From contig JARJFC010000017.1 of NCBI GenBank assembly GCA_029310945.1, positions 1 through 64,000 of the forward strand: a stretch of 64,000 bases of DNA, in the 5' to 3' direction. The translations under genes were made by a program, and so were the position numbers. Of the stretch, positions 39,101-47,894 are shown one piece after another (the first letter of the stretch is position 1; every line of letters starts with the position of its first letter). The notes beneath the pieces were generated by a model. It saw nothing but the letters and a program-made list of their open reading frames with translations, did not search any database and had not been told where the DNA came from. Source of the stretch: Leptospira sp. 96542 (GTDB lineage: Bacteria > Spirochaetota > Leptospiria > Leptospirales > Leptospiraceae).

Positions 39101-40474
39101 ATGTCACTCACACAAGCAGTTCGAGATAAACTGGATATACCCGACCTTGTAACAGGCGGGAAATCCGTAAAAGATGTAACCGTTGATATCGCAAAACCAA
39201 ACGAAGATTTTCCTACCAAACTTTGGTGGAATACTTTTATGTTGGTTTTGACCATCACTCTCATCGACGTTGCCATCATTGGTTATTTGTTTTATGAAGG
39301 TCTTTACTTACTTGGTATCAACAACCCAGTGGGTTGGGGGTTCTTTGTCGTAAACTTCGTATTTTGGATTGGTATTGGTCACGCAGGAACTCTGATTTCT
39401 GCGGTTCTTTATCTTTTCCGACAAGGTTGGAGAACAGGGATCAACCGCGCCGCGGAGGCCATGACAATTTTTGCCGTACTCGTTGCGGCATCAAACCTCA
39501 TCCTCCACGTGGGCAGGCCTTGGATCGGGTTTTGGCTTTTCCCTTATCCCAACGAACGTGGACCCCTTTGGGTGAATTTTCGTTCCCCCCTCATCTGGGA
39601 TACGTTTGCGGTTTCCACCTACCTTTCTATTTCTATGGTATTCTGGTACTTAGGCCTCATCCCGGACTTGGCAACCCTTCGGGACAGAGCTACTGAAACT
39701 TGGAGAAAAAACCTCTACAACATCCTATCTTTTGGTTGGGTGGGTTCGGCAAAGTCTTGGTCTCATTTGGAAATTGTTTCCATGATCCTTGCAGCACTTT
39801 CCACACCACTCGTACTTTCGGTTCACACAATCGTATCCTTTGACTTTGCGGTTTCGATTTTGCCTGGTTGGCACACAACCATCTTCCCACCTTACTTCGT
39901 AGCGGGTGCGATTTTCTCTGGTTTTGCCATGGTGGTTACACTGATGGTCATTGCCCGTGAGGTTTTTAATCTTAAAAACTACATCACCATGAAACACTTG
40001 GACAACATGAATAAAATCATGATGGTCACAGGTCTCATCGTGGGTCTTGCATACGGAACAGAATTTTTCATTGCGTGGTATTCTGGGAACGAATACGAAG
40101 GGTTCGCATTTTGGAACAGAGCTTTTGGACCTTATGGTTGGGCTTATTTCATTATGATTTCCTGTAACGTTCTCTCTCCGCAAGTGTTCTGGTTTAGAAA
40201 ACTTAGATACAGCATCCCCGTTATGTTTGTTGCCTCCCTTGTGGTCAACGTGGGTATGTGGTTCGAACGTTTTGTCATCATGATGACACTGAACCGCGAC
40301 TTTTTACCATCCAGTTGGGCGATGTACACTCCTACGGTTTTCGACTATGCAATGTTAATTGGAACTTTTGGTATCTTTTTTACGCTTTTCCTACTCTGGT
40401 GTCGAATCATGCCTGTGATCGCCATTGCGGAAGTGAAAACGGTTATGCCACAGAAAGAAGGAGCACACCACTAA
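39101..40474 (+). CDS. actC: Alternative complex III quinol-binding membrane subunit ActC
   Basis: A 457-residue NrfD/PsrC-like protein with about ten membrane segments. It carries motifs of the family such as [20 protein letters not shown] and [15 protein letters not shown]. ActC holds the quinol site of the complex. It starts 18 bases after actB. Confidence 0.94.
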   Translation: MSLTQAVRDKLDIPDLVTGGKSVKDVTVDIAKPNEDFPTKLWWNTFMLVLTITLIDVAIIGYLFYEGLYLLGINNPVGWGFFVVNFVFWIGIGHAGTLISAVLYLFRQGWRTGINRAAEAMTIFAVLVAASNLILHVGRPWIGFWLFPYPNERGPLWVNFRSPLIWDTFAVSTYLSISMVFWYLGLIPDLATLRDRATETWRKNLYNILSFGWVGSAKSWSHLEIVSMILAALSTPLVLSVHTIVSFDFAVSILPGWHTTIFPPYFVAGAIFSGFAMVVTLMVIAREVFNLKNYITMKHLDNMNKIMMVTGLIVGLAYGTEFFIAWYSGNEYEGFAFWNRAFGPYGWAYFIMISCNVLSPQVFWFRKLRYSIPVMFVASLVVNVGMWFERFVIMMTLNRDFLPSSWAMYTPTVFDYAMLIGTFGIFFTLFLLWCRIMPVIAIAEVKTVMPQKEGAHH

Positions 40475-40475
40475 G

Positions 40476-41042
40476 ATGTATCTTCCTAAATTAGAACAAT
40501 TTCATAAATACAAAGAAATGGATGAAGGTGTACTCGGAATTTTTGATACACCAGATGCCATCATGCATGCAGCTGAAAAAGCAAAAGAAAAAGACTATAC
40601 TGGTTTTGATTGTCTACTTCCATACCCTGTGCACGGAATTGATGAAGCCATGGGAACACCTAGGTCTGGTCTTCCTTGGGTCACTTTTTTTGCGGGGATT
40701 TTCGGGTGCACAATTGGTATTTTATTCCAATACCTAACGCATGCGCACGATTGGCCTTTGAATATTTCTGGTAAATCGCTCAATGCTTGGTTTGCCTATG
40801 TTCCGATTATTTTTGAACTCACAGTGTTCGCTGCAGGTATTTATACGGTGGTAGCACTTTGTTTTCTCAGTGGAATTCCCAAGGCATCCAGAAGGATCCT
40901 TCACCCAGACCTAACTTCGCATAAGTTTGGTTTGTGGATTCCAAAATCTGCAAAAGGTTATAATGAATCAGAAGTTCTTTCCTTCGTGAAAGGGCTTGGT
41001 TCTTCGGAAGTGACTGTTATCAAATCGGAGAAACAATCATGA
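40476..41042 (+). CDS. actD: Alternative complex III subunit ActD (DUF3341)
   Basis: A 188-residue protein with an N-terminal cytoplasmic part (GVLGIFDTPDAIMHAAEKAK) and two membrane helices near residues 70-130. This is the DUF3341 layout of ActD, a structural subunit without cofactors. It starts one base after the actC stop, and its own stop overlaps actE as ATGA. Confidence 0.92.
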   Translation: MYLPKLEQFHKYKEMDEGVLGIFDTPDAIMHAAEKAKEKDYTGFDCLLPYPVHGIDEAMGTPRSGLPWVTFFAGIFGCTIGILFQYLTHAHDWPLNISGKSLNAWFAYVPIIFELTVFAAGIYTVVALCFLSGIPKASRRILHPDLTSHKFGLWIPKSAKGYNESEVLSFVKGLGSSEVTVIKSEKQS

Positions 41043-41629
41043 AACAAATTCTTTTCCGAGTTTTGGCAGTGGGGAGTGTAATCACACTTTCTCATTGTGA
41101 TTATAAAACTCCAGTTTTTGAATACTTTCCCAATATGTATGATTCTCCTGCGAGAGAATCCCAAGAAGATGACAGTTTTTCAAGAAATGGTGCTGCTTCT
41201 AGGATTCCTCCCAAAGGTGCGATCCCAGTGGGATACTATCCATACCCATATTTGAATGTAAAATCCCCAGACTTACTACCAGGACCTGACAAAGGTTTGA
41301 AAAACCCGATTGTTAAGGCAAACCTAGGTGATTTGATGATTGGTGAAAAAAGATACCAAACCTACTGTTCCCCTTGCCATGGGGTTCGTGGCCTGGGCAA
41401 TGGAACTGTTGTTGGACCAGAACCTCGGTTTGCGGGTCCTGTTCCACCGCTGGTTACAGACAGCGTCAAGGGTTGGTCTGACGGACAAATTTATCATGTG
41501 ATCACAACGGGACGAGGCGGAAGGATGGGCAGTTATGCTTACCAAATCGAACCAGAAGACAGATGGAAACTCATTGCTTACATTCGTAAACTCCAAGAGT
41601 ACGATGTGAACACGAAGAAGGCAAATTAG
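41039..41629 (+). CDS. actE: Alternative complex III monohaem cytochrome c lipoprotein ActE
   Basis: A 196-residue lipoprotein (signal ending TLSHC, lipobox-like) with one haem site CSPCHG followed by GLGNG, and a distal Met candidate in GRMGSY. In characterised ACIII this subunit is the lipid-anchored monohaem cytochrome that is likely to hand electrons to the oxidase or a soluble cytochrome. Start and actD stop overlap. Confidence 0.93.
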   Translation: MKQILFRVLAVGSVITLSHCDYKTPVFEYFPNMYDSPARESQEDDSFSRNGAASRIPPKGAIPVGYYPYPYLNVKSPDLLPGPDKGLKNPIVKANLGDLMIGEKRYQTYCSPCHGVRGLGNGTVVGPEPRFAGPVPPLVTDSVKGWSDGQIYHVITTGRGGRMGSYAYQIEPEDRWKLIAYIRKLQEYDVNTKKAN

Positions 41630-41637
41630 AGGATCAA

Positions 41638-42888
41638 ATGAGCGTTACAAAAGCAGCAAAATTAGACGAAACATTACTGCAGTTCAAAATTCCAACCAAG
41701 GTTCGTAATCTTTTGATTGCAATGATTGGAATTGGGGTTGTCAGTTTCCTTATCGCCTTCGTTGGGTTTGGTCATGAAACCTCTCGTCATATGGACGAAG
41801 CGGGTCATTTCCACCATACCAATTTAGGTTACCATGTTTTACTTGTGGCAACATACTTTGTGATTGGACTTGCCATCACTGGTATTTTCTTTACCGCAAT
41901 CCAACACCTTACAGGGTCTCATTGGTCAGTCACTGTGAGACGGTTGTTTGAAACCTATGGTCTTTTTACACCCATTGCGGGATTACTGCTTGTCGGTGTG
42001 ATTTTTGGAATGCACGATTTATATGAGTGGGCCGATGCAAGTATTAGAGAAAATGACCACCTCATCCACCACAAAGCTGGTTATCTAAACCCCACCGCTT
42101 TTGTGGTACGAATTGTACTTTTTATTGGAGTTTGGAGCGTTTTTGCTTATATCTTCCATGGAAAGTCCGTTGGCCAAGACAAAGATAAGGTTGTGGATAC
42201 AACAAAAACACTTGCGAAGATTTCTGGGGGATTTATCCTTTTCTTTGCACTTTCGTGGTGTTTGATGTCCTTTGACCTACTCATGTCTCTCTCGCCACAT
42301 TGGTTTTCCACAATGTTTGGTGTGTATGCCTTTGCGGGAGCTTTCCAAACAAGTTTGGCATCGTATCTAATCGTCATTTCCATTTTAAAGAAAAACGGAT
42401 TTTATGGCGAAGCGGTGAATGAAAACCACTACCATGACATCGCAAAATTCCTTTTGGGTATGACAACTTTTTGGGCTTATGTTGGGTTTTCTCAATTTAT
42501 GCTTATATGGTATGCGAATATCCCAGAAGAAACTTTCTTTTATGAAATGCGCTTAACTGGTGGTTGGGGTTATGCAACACTTGCCCTTCCATTTGTAAAA
42601 TTTATCATTCCATTTTTGTTGCTACTCAACAGACCAAACAAAAGGAATTTAGATTTCCTTTGGAAATTGGGTGTTTGGATTTTTGTGGTTCAGTTTTTCG
42701 AGCTTTTTTGGTTGGTTTTCCCAGCAAGTTTTGAAAAATTTTCCCTCTTACACTTTGTTTTGGCATTCGGTGGAACAGTGGGAACCATAGGACTTTTTGG
42801 ATTCTTCGTATTCAAAAAACTCGAGAAACATAGTTTAGTTGCCGTTGGTGATCCAAGGTTGCCGGAATGCCTAGGGCATAACCAATAG
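41638..42888 (+). CDS. actF: Alternative complex III membrane subunit ActF
   Basis: A 416-residue polytopic protein with about ten membrane segments, the second NrfD-like subunit of the complex. It has a His-rich loop (GHFHHTNLGYHVL) and conserved polar residues in the membrane that in the family are discussed as part of a proton path. It is the last recognised act gene; no cytochrome oxidase genes follow in the window. Confidence 0.92.
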   Translation: MSVTKAAKLDETLLQFKIPTKVRNLLIAMIGIGVVSFLIAFVGFGHETSRHMDEAGHFHHTNLGYHVLLVATYFVIGLAITGIFFTAIQHLTGSHWSVTVRRLFETYGLFTPIAGLLLVGVIFGMHDLYEWADASIRENDHLIHHKAGYLNPTAFVVRIVLFIGVWSVFAYIFHGKSVGQDKDKVVDTTKTLAKISGGFILFFALSWCLMSFDLLMSLSPHWFSTMFGVYAFAGAFQTSLASYLIVISILKKNGFYGEAVNENHYHDIAKFLLGMTTFWAYVGFSQFMLIWYANIPEETFFYEMRLTGGWGYATLALPFVKFIIPFLLLLNRPNKRNLDFLWKLGVWIFVVQFFELFWLVFPASFEKFSLLHFVLAFGGTVGTIGLFGFFVFKKLEKHSLVAVGDPRLPECLGHNQ

Positions 42889-42897
42889 GAGATGGGA

Positions 42898-43410
42898 ATG
42901 AAAAGAATTTTAGCAATTGCCATTATCAGTTTCTTCTTTGTTGCATGTTCAAAAAATGCAGAGGTTACTTGGCATAAACTTTGTGATGCAAAGACCAACA
43001 AAGCAAGTTTGGATTTTACGGTTCCTCTCTACTCAGAAGAAGATTCCAATTCCAAAGTCGTGGAATTTGTTCCTGTTGGAACGGTAATAAAGGTTTTTGG
43101 AAACAGAAACCACAACGTTTGGGCTCCGAAATACTTCGTCAAAGTGCAAACTGCGAACTATGAAGGTTATATGAGCCCAAAATGTTTTGTGGTAAACCAA
43201 AATCCAGAAAACAGTGTTTGGCGTTATTCGAAGGGTTTAGTAACTAATTACGACTTCTTTTATAACCCGAACGACAAAACCCATTATGAGAAGTATTACG
43301 AGTATCCTTCGTTACAAGCTTTGCCTAAGGATAAAATTCCTTTGACTGAACTTACGAAAGGGCTTGAAGAAGCTCCATACACTGACAAAAATATTCTAAA
43401 ACCAAACTAG
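42898..43410 (+). CDS. Lipoprotein with an SH3-like domain, act operon end
   Basis: A signal ending FFFVACSKN marks a lipoprotein of 170 residues. Residues about 30-105 (VPLYSEEDSNSKVV, VGTVIKVFG, GYMSPKCF) look like a bacterial SH3-type fold. ATG 42898 is chosen over ATG 42892 because AGGAG ends at 42891, giving six bases of spacing instead of none. It follows actF by nine bases and precedes the operon terminator, so it may be an accessory ACIII protein; that role is inference. Confidence 0.75.
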   Translation: MKRILAIAIISFFFVACSKNAEVTWHKLCDAKTNKASLDFTVPLYSEEDSNSKVVEFVPVGTVIKVFGNRNHNVWAPKYFVKVQTANYEGYMSPKCFVVNQNPENSVWRYSKGLVTNYDFFYNPNDKTHYEKYYEYPSLQALPKDKIPLTELTKGLEEAPYTDKNILKPN

Positions 43411-43422
43411 CGTTAAACTATG

Positions 43423-43460
43423 TTTAATTGGTGTTTGGAAAGCTACAAACACCAATTAAA
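43423..43460 (+). terminator. 15-bp perfect hairpin after the act operon
   Basis: TTTAATTGGTGTTTG (43423-43437) and its exact complement (43446-43460) enclose an 8-base loop. There is no T-run directly after it. It lies 12 bases after the last stop and six bases ahead of a classical terminator, so it may stabilise the mRNA 3' end. Confidence 0.65.
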
Positions 43461-43465
43461 ATTGG

Positions 43466-43506
43466 AAAAGACCCGAAAGGACTGCTGGTTCCCTTGGGTC
43501 TTTTTA
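43466..43506 (+). terminator. Intrinsic terminator of the act operon
   Basis: AAAAGACCC (43466-43474) and GGGTCTTTT (43496-43504) pair perfectly. An inner AAGG/CCTT pairing shortens the loop, and a T-rich tail follows. Confidence 0.85.
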
Positions 43507-43612
43507 TTATAAAAACCAAAAAAGATCTTTAACTTTTGGATTCCGTAAAGCAAATCCCACCCAAACAATCGCTTCCCGGCAAAAACCATGTTGGTTACGC
43601 TATCATCGATGA

Positions 43613-43958
43613 ATTTTTAACCAAGGGATTTTGGAACTCTGGATCTCGCCGCCTGCAGATTATGAGGATCCTATACATGGAATGATTCAAACCTTTTAGA
43701 ACACTTTTGATAACTGGCCAGAGGGATTTGTTTCCCACGGAACTCCTTTAGGTAACTTAGGCCAAGAAATGTCTGCCATTGATCCAAAATTTCAAAAGAA
43801 GGCAAAACACTGATTATCTCATTGGATTAAAAATACAAGAATTCATCGTTACCTTCCAAGAGGTAACCTTTGCTATGGGTAAGGTGATGAATGACCGAAG
43901 TGTATATGCGTCACTGTACATTTCATTCCGAGACGATCTACTAAACAAATGTGACTAA
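43613..43958 (+). pseudogene. TetR/AcrR-family regulator remnant
   Basis: No intact frame exists in 43507-44213, but conceptual translation gives the C-terminal half of a TetR-type regulator. ISPPADYEDPIHGMIQTF is followed by an in-frame TAG, then NTFDNWPEGFVSHGTPLG and NLGQEMSAIDPKFQ, and a stop at 43811-43813. In another frame FQEVTFAMGKV continues to SFRDDLLNKCD and a stop at 43956-43958. The GxPLxNLxQEMS pattern is typical of the family ligand-binding domain. The N-terminal DNA-binding helix-turn-helix is not recognisable. At least one nonsense change and one frameshift are needed, so it is non-functional. Confidence 0.65.
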
Positions 43959-44135
43959 AGTTTTACTCGCTGTCCAATATTCGAAAAAATTTCTAGCTTC
44001 AATGAGTATTTTTTAATTTTAATTCTTACCTGTTGGTTAACAGTAAACTTTGATTTTTCATATTTAAATCTTTTAAACATCATAAAAATATACCAAAGCC
44101 TAGGAAATTATATAGGTAAAAATAAACAAAAAAAG

Positions 44136-44182
44136 TTTACATAAAAAATACGTAAATATATCTTAGTAAGTAAGATATATTT
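44136..44182 (+). promoter_or_regulatory. marR promoter with overlapping palindromic operator
   Basis: TTTACA (44136-44141) and TATCTT (44159-44164) are 17 bases apart. A perfect 12-bp inverted repeat, AAATATATCTTA (44154-44165) and TAAGATATATTT (44171-44182), covers the -10 element. A palindrome at this place fits autoregulation by the MarR protein encoded just downstream. Confidence 0.6.
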
Positions 44183-44213
44183 AAACTAAATATTACGCTT
44201 GCTAAAGAGAAAA

Positions 44214-44663
44214 ATGGAAATTGTAAATTTTAAAAAGACAACACGAAGTTATTTTGAAACTGCTTTGGTTATGCATGAGGCAATCTCAAAAAAAGCGGGT
44301 TTGACTGGAGCTGACCATAAATACCTGGGTTATTTGATTGAAAATGGCGAAATGACTGCTTCAGAACTTGCGAAACACTCAGGTCTTACAACGGGCGCTA
44401 TTACGGGAGTTATCGATAGACTCGAAAAGAGAAAATTTGTAAAACGAAAGTTTTTGCCTACAGATAGGCGAAAGGTAATGATCACTCCAAATTTGGAAAA
44501 GGTAAATCGTGTATTTGGTCCAATTTTTAAGAAATTACAGAAAGAAACGGATCCGTTACTTCGAACGTTTTTAAGACATGAGTTGGAAGTCATACATCGT
44601 TATTTTGAATCTGCAATTGGCATTATGAAGAATATGACTGAACAATTGAAAGGTGATGAATGA
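44214..44663 (+). CDS. MarR-family transcriptional regulator
   Basis: A 149-residue winged-helix repressor. The DNA-binding core has MTASELAKHSGL, TTGAITGVIDRLEKRKFV and the wing RKFLPTDRRKVMI. MarR proteins are dimers released from DNA by small molecules. ATG 44214 is chosen over TTG 44199 because it lies just after a purine-rich AAAGAGA and gives the usual length. It is probably co-transcribed with the following membrane protein, and the 12-bp palindrome upstream is the likely operator. Confidence 0.92.
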   Translation: MEIVNFKKTTRSYFETALVMHEAISKKAGLTGADHKYLGYLIENGEMTASELAKHSGLTTGAITGVIDRLEKRKFVKRKFLPTDRRKVMITPNLEKVNRVFGPIFKKLQKETDPLLRTFLRHELEVIHRYFESAIGIMKNMTEQLKGDE

Positions 44664-44664
44664 A

Positions 44665-45141
44665 ATGGCAGAACTATTATTAATTAATTTACTGATTTAT
44701 TTTTTGATGAACGGTGCTCAAATATTTGAGACCCTCGTGTTTGTTCCCCGTTGGGCTACTGGAAATTTGCAAAATCTATCGATTTTAAATTCGGAAATAA
44801 AAAGTGCAAATTTGAAATATTTTTGGATCGTGTTTCACTCGGTTCACGAAATTGTATTTTTATCTTCTGTTGTTTTCTGTTTTGAAATCGATGGAGTCGG
44901 AAAACAATTAGTTATTCTATTTTTCATTCATGTATTTATACGCATTTGGACAGTTACATACTTTGCGCAAAAAATTATTAAATTCCAAAAGGTAGCAGAA
45001 AATAGAAGTTTAGAGCCTTCAGAAAATATAGATAAACAAATAAAAACTTGGGTTATCTTAAACTATTTACGTGTTTCGTTGTATATAGGAATCTCAATTC
45101 TAATGGTCCCGCTAACAATCATTGCATTGAAGGCAAAGTAA
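44665..45141 (+). CDS. Four-helix membrane protein, DUF1772-like
   Basis: A protein of about 158 residues with four predicted membrane helices. The layout (GAQIFETLVFVPRW near the start, NYLRVSLYIGIS near the end) recalls DUF1772/anthrone-oxygenase-like proteins, but this match is tentative. ATG 44665 has AAGGTGAT at good spacing; GTG 44653 and ATG 44656 inside the end of marR are alternatives. Pairing with marR suggests it is the regulated function. Confidence 0.7.
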   Translation: MAELLLINLLIYFLMNGAQIFETLVFVPRWATGNLQNLSILNSEIKSANLKYFWIVFHSVHEIVFLSSVVFCFEIDGVGKQLVILFFIHVFIRIWTVTYFAQKIIKFQKVAENRSLEPSENIDKQIKTWVILNYLRVSLYIGISILMVPLTIIALKAK

Positions 45142-45213
45142 TTTAAAAAATATAGAAAACAAACCTTTGCTATAGATTCGGTCATGATTTTTGATCGCTA
45201 TTTTGTTCCATGA

Positions 45214-45364
45214 ATGTTTTTCGAGGTTTACTTCCAAGGGAAGCCCCGCGACGAGAACTTATTATTATATGCGGTCGGAAGGCGAGAATCCAAAAGAACT
45301 TGTGTTTTACCTTCCGAGTAAAGATCCGAATGCAGATCAAAAAATCAAATTAAAGAAAGAGTAG
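45214..45364 (+). pseudogene. Possible gene remnant
   Basis: A short reading begins MFFEVYFQGKPRDENLLLY and then, after a one-base shift, continues as MRSEGENPKELVFYLPSK to a stop at 45362-45364. Both parts have amino acid composition like real protein, but no intact frame joins them. I do not recognise the family. It may be the decayed end of a gene; the rest of 45142-45411 is empty. Confidence 0.3.
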
Positions 45365-45411
45365 GGTCGAGCAAGATTGACAACTGTAAAACCTGGTGTA
45401 TAATCTCTCCT

Positions 45412-46065
45412 ATGGGACAAAAACGAGCCATTGCGACTTCCGCTTCAGAAGAACGTTTAGAAAAACTACTAGAAGAGAGATTGAAGCCAGGTGCTAACCA
45501 GGAGTTCATTGATAAACGAATTTGGGATTTATTCGGTGAAACATGGTGTGTGATGTTTACCGATCTTTCTGGGTTTTCCCGTGGAGTGGCAAAATTTGGA
45601 ATCATCCATTTTTTACAAACTATTTACGAATCACATCGTATCCTTATACCAGTGTTAGATGAATATGATGGTATTCTCATGAAGGATGAAGGGGATAGTT
45701 TAATGGTTCTCTTTCGTAATACTGACAAGGCGATCCATTGTGCAATTCATATGCAAAAAGCTTGCAAGCGTTATAATGAAAATAAAACGGCAGAAGAACA
45801 AATATTATTATGTATTGGCATTGGGTATGGAAAAATTTTAAAGATCGGTGACACAGATGTTTTTGGAGCCGAAGTCAATGCTGCCTCAAAACTTGGAGAG
45901 GACACTGCAAAATCTTGGGAAATACTTGTCACAAATGCGCTAAAAGAGAATGCTTCCGATACAAGTGATTTCGATTTTGAGCCGATTGATGAAGTGATAC
46001 CAGGTACTGATAAATCTTTTAAATTAAAATATAATTTGGATGATCCAAACTGGGTGGTACTTTGA
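45412..46065 (+). CDS. Class III adenylate/guanylate cyclase
   Basis: A 217-residue protein that is essentially a single cyclase domain. Metal-binding aspartates are D51 (MFTDLSGFS) and D95 (KDEGDSLMV), with K91 in the adenine-specifying position. The later motif VNAASKLGED (155-164) has N156, but the usual transition-state Arg is Lys160, a variant I have seen in spirochaetal homologues. No membrane or sensor domain is attached, so it may be controlled by other proteins or bicarbonate. The product, cAMP or cGMP, is inferred. Confidence 0.87.
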   Translation: MGQKRAIATSASEERLEKLLEERLKPGANQEFIDKRIWDLFGETWCVMFTDLSGFSRGVAKFGIIHFLQTIYESHRILIPVLDEYDGILMKDEGDSLMVLFRNTDKAIHCAIHMQKACKRYNENKTAEEQILLCIGIGYGKILKIGDTDVFGAEVNAASKLGEDTAKSWEILVTNALKENASDTSDFDFEPIDEVIPGTDKSFKLKYNLDDPNWVVL

Positions 46066-46088
46066 AGATAAAATTTACTATAGTTTTT

Positions 46089-47894
46089 TTACTCTAAAAA
46101 CTCATAAATAGATCGAACTTCTCCGTTTGTATTGATATAGTCGTATAGCGATTGATAAGTTTTATTTTGGCAAACACAACCGCTATCGCCGATGATAATT
46201 ATTTGGTTTTTGGCTCTGGTTAAGGCGACATTTAACCTTCGTAAATCTGCCAAAAATCCGATTTCGCCTATATCATTTGATCTGACCAAACTAATAATAA
46301 TGATATTTTGTTCTCTGCCCTGGAAGGAGTCAACAGTTTGCGAAATCCAATTTCCATCAGAAAATTTATTCAGTTTTTCAACCTGTCCTCTGTAAGGTGT
46401 AATAACAGTGGTTTCCTCATTTGGTAATCCCATTCTGAATAAACTTTGAACGAGGTTTATTTCTGTTTGGTTAAACAGAGTCGCTTCGTCTTCTGTTTTC
46501 TCTTCGACTGTATCGCTGCCAGCAGTATCAATCCAAACCAAAGTGGATTCGAATAAAGGAGAAGTGATGTTTTGTAATTTTTCAGTGCGGTGGGTTATGA
46601 TTCTATTTTCATAAAACAATTCATTAGAGAACTGAATGAGTTCGCTGTACATTCTGTACTGTTTGGATAAAAATAATACTCTTTTCCCATCATCCAAACC
46701 TATTGTTTTCTCTAAGAAACTAGGTTTTGTTTCAAGGTTTCCAAAACTTAGGTTTGGTGGAAGTTGTTTTGGATCTCCAAAATAGAATGTTCGTTTGCCA
46801 ATGAGTGCCGCTAAATAACAAGCAGGTTCATAACTTTGTGTGACTTCATCCACGACAACCGTTTCAAATCGCCTACCTTTTTTGAATTCTGGGTAAATGC
46901 CTGTAAAGGTAGAAACTATAATATCGGCATTGTCCAGTACACGCATTCTGATATTATCTTCTTGGGCTCGTATCGTTTTTAATAAAAATTTTATTTCCTT
47001 TTTTTGATTAATTCGTTCTTCTTTTTCTTCTTTACCAAATTGGCGTTTCCATGTTCTTACTTTTTTCTTTAAATCTTTCAGATCATTTAGCCAGTTTTGG
47101 ATTTGTTTTTGTTCAGGTGCGGAACTGATTAGGTTTTCAATGTGAAACTCTAAAACTTCGTCCTTGATTTTAGTGGAATTTCCTAGCCTAACGACTTTTA
47201 ATTTATTTTGGACAGCCAGTTCAACAATGTAGTCGCATGCAAAATTTGTAGGGCAAAGTGCAAGTGTGGAAATTTTATTCTTTGCATTGGATAAAACTAA
47301 ATCCATAAGCAATTTAGTTTTTCCAGTTCCTGGTGGTCCAAAAACAAAGCCATAATCGTTTAGGTTTTCTAGCCAGTGAGTATTATCCAAAGGATTTTGA
47401 GTTTTTGGAGGATCTGATTTTTGATTGATGTTGTAACCTAACATCCATTTTATTTTTTGGATTTCTTTCGGTGGTTCCTCCGATAGACAAAAATCTAAAA
47501 TTTCTTTATAAACTTCGTAGGTATATTCAGAATACCAAGCAGATATATCATAGAATGATTCTTCGAAATCAATATCACCACGAAATTGTAGAGTAAGTTT
47601 TTTATCCGTGAACTTGTATATATTTGCAAATAATTGCAGCGATGCTGAACGAATGAGCACTGGCGCACCAATCCTTATCCAATCGAAAGTATTTATATTT
47701 TTATTCGTTAAAAAATCAACTCGCCAAGTATTGCCAGCAACAAATCGAATATCATCGTATTCGGCTTGTTTAATTGTATTTTTGGAGTTTAATTGTTCCT
47801 TTTCAAAAGTTTTCCTTTCGAATTCCCTTTCTTCGTTTAAAAAATCTTTTTCGAATGACAACTCTTCTTGAAAACTTGAAAATTTTTTTGTCAT
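46089..47894 (-). CDS. SF1B helicase, UPF1/DNA2-like
   Basis: A 601-residue ATPase. Walker A is FGPPGTGKTKLL, Walker B VVDEVTQSYEP, motif III DPKQLPPNL, and the C-terminal motifs VDSFQGRE and RRLNVALTRAK are those of UPF1/DNA2/IGHMBP2-type helicases. The N-terminal 180 residues form a beta-rich domain with a charged start. ATG 47894 overlaps the upstream stop as ATGA, so it is preferred over the ATG at 47906. It is coupled to a TPR protein. It lacks the nuclease domain of DNA2 and could act on RNA or DNA. Confidence 0.88.
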   Translation of the reverse strand: MTKKFSSFQEELSFEKDFLNEEREFERKTFEKEQLNSKNTIKQAEYDDIRFVAGNTWRVDFLTNKNINTFDWIRIGAPVLIRSASLQLFANIYKFTDKKLTLQFRGDIDFEESFYDISAWYSEYTYEVYKEILDFCLSEEPPKEIQKIKWMLGYNINQKSDPPKTQNPLDNTHWLENLNDYGFVFGPPGTGKTKLLMDLVLSNAKNKISTLALCPTNFACDYIVELAVQNKLKVVRLGNSTKIKDEVLEFHIENLISSAPEQKQIQNWLNDLKDLKKKVRTWKRQFGKEEKEERINQKKEIKFLLKTIRAQEDNIRMRVLDNADIIVSTFTGIYPEFKKGRRFETVVVDEVTQSYEPACYLAALIGKRTFYFGDPKQLPPNLSFGNLETKPSFLEKTIGLDDGKRVLFLSKQYRMYSELIQFSNELFYENRIITHRTEKLQNITSPLFESTLVWIDTAGSDTVEEKTEDEATLFNQTEINLVQSLFRMGLPNEETTVITPYRGQVEKLNKFSDGNWISQTVDSFQGREQNIIIISLVRSNDIGEIGFLADLRRLNVALTRAKNQIIIIGDSGCVCQNKTYQSLYDYINTNGEVRSIYEFLE

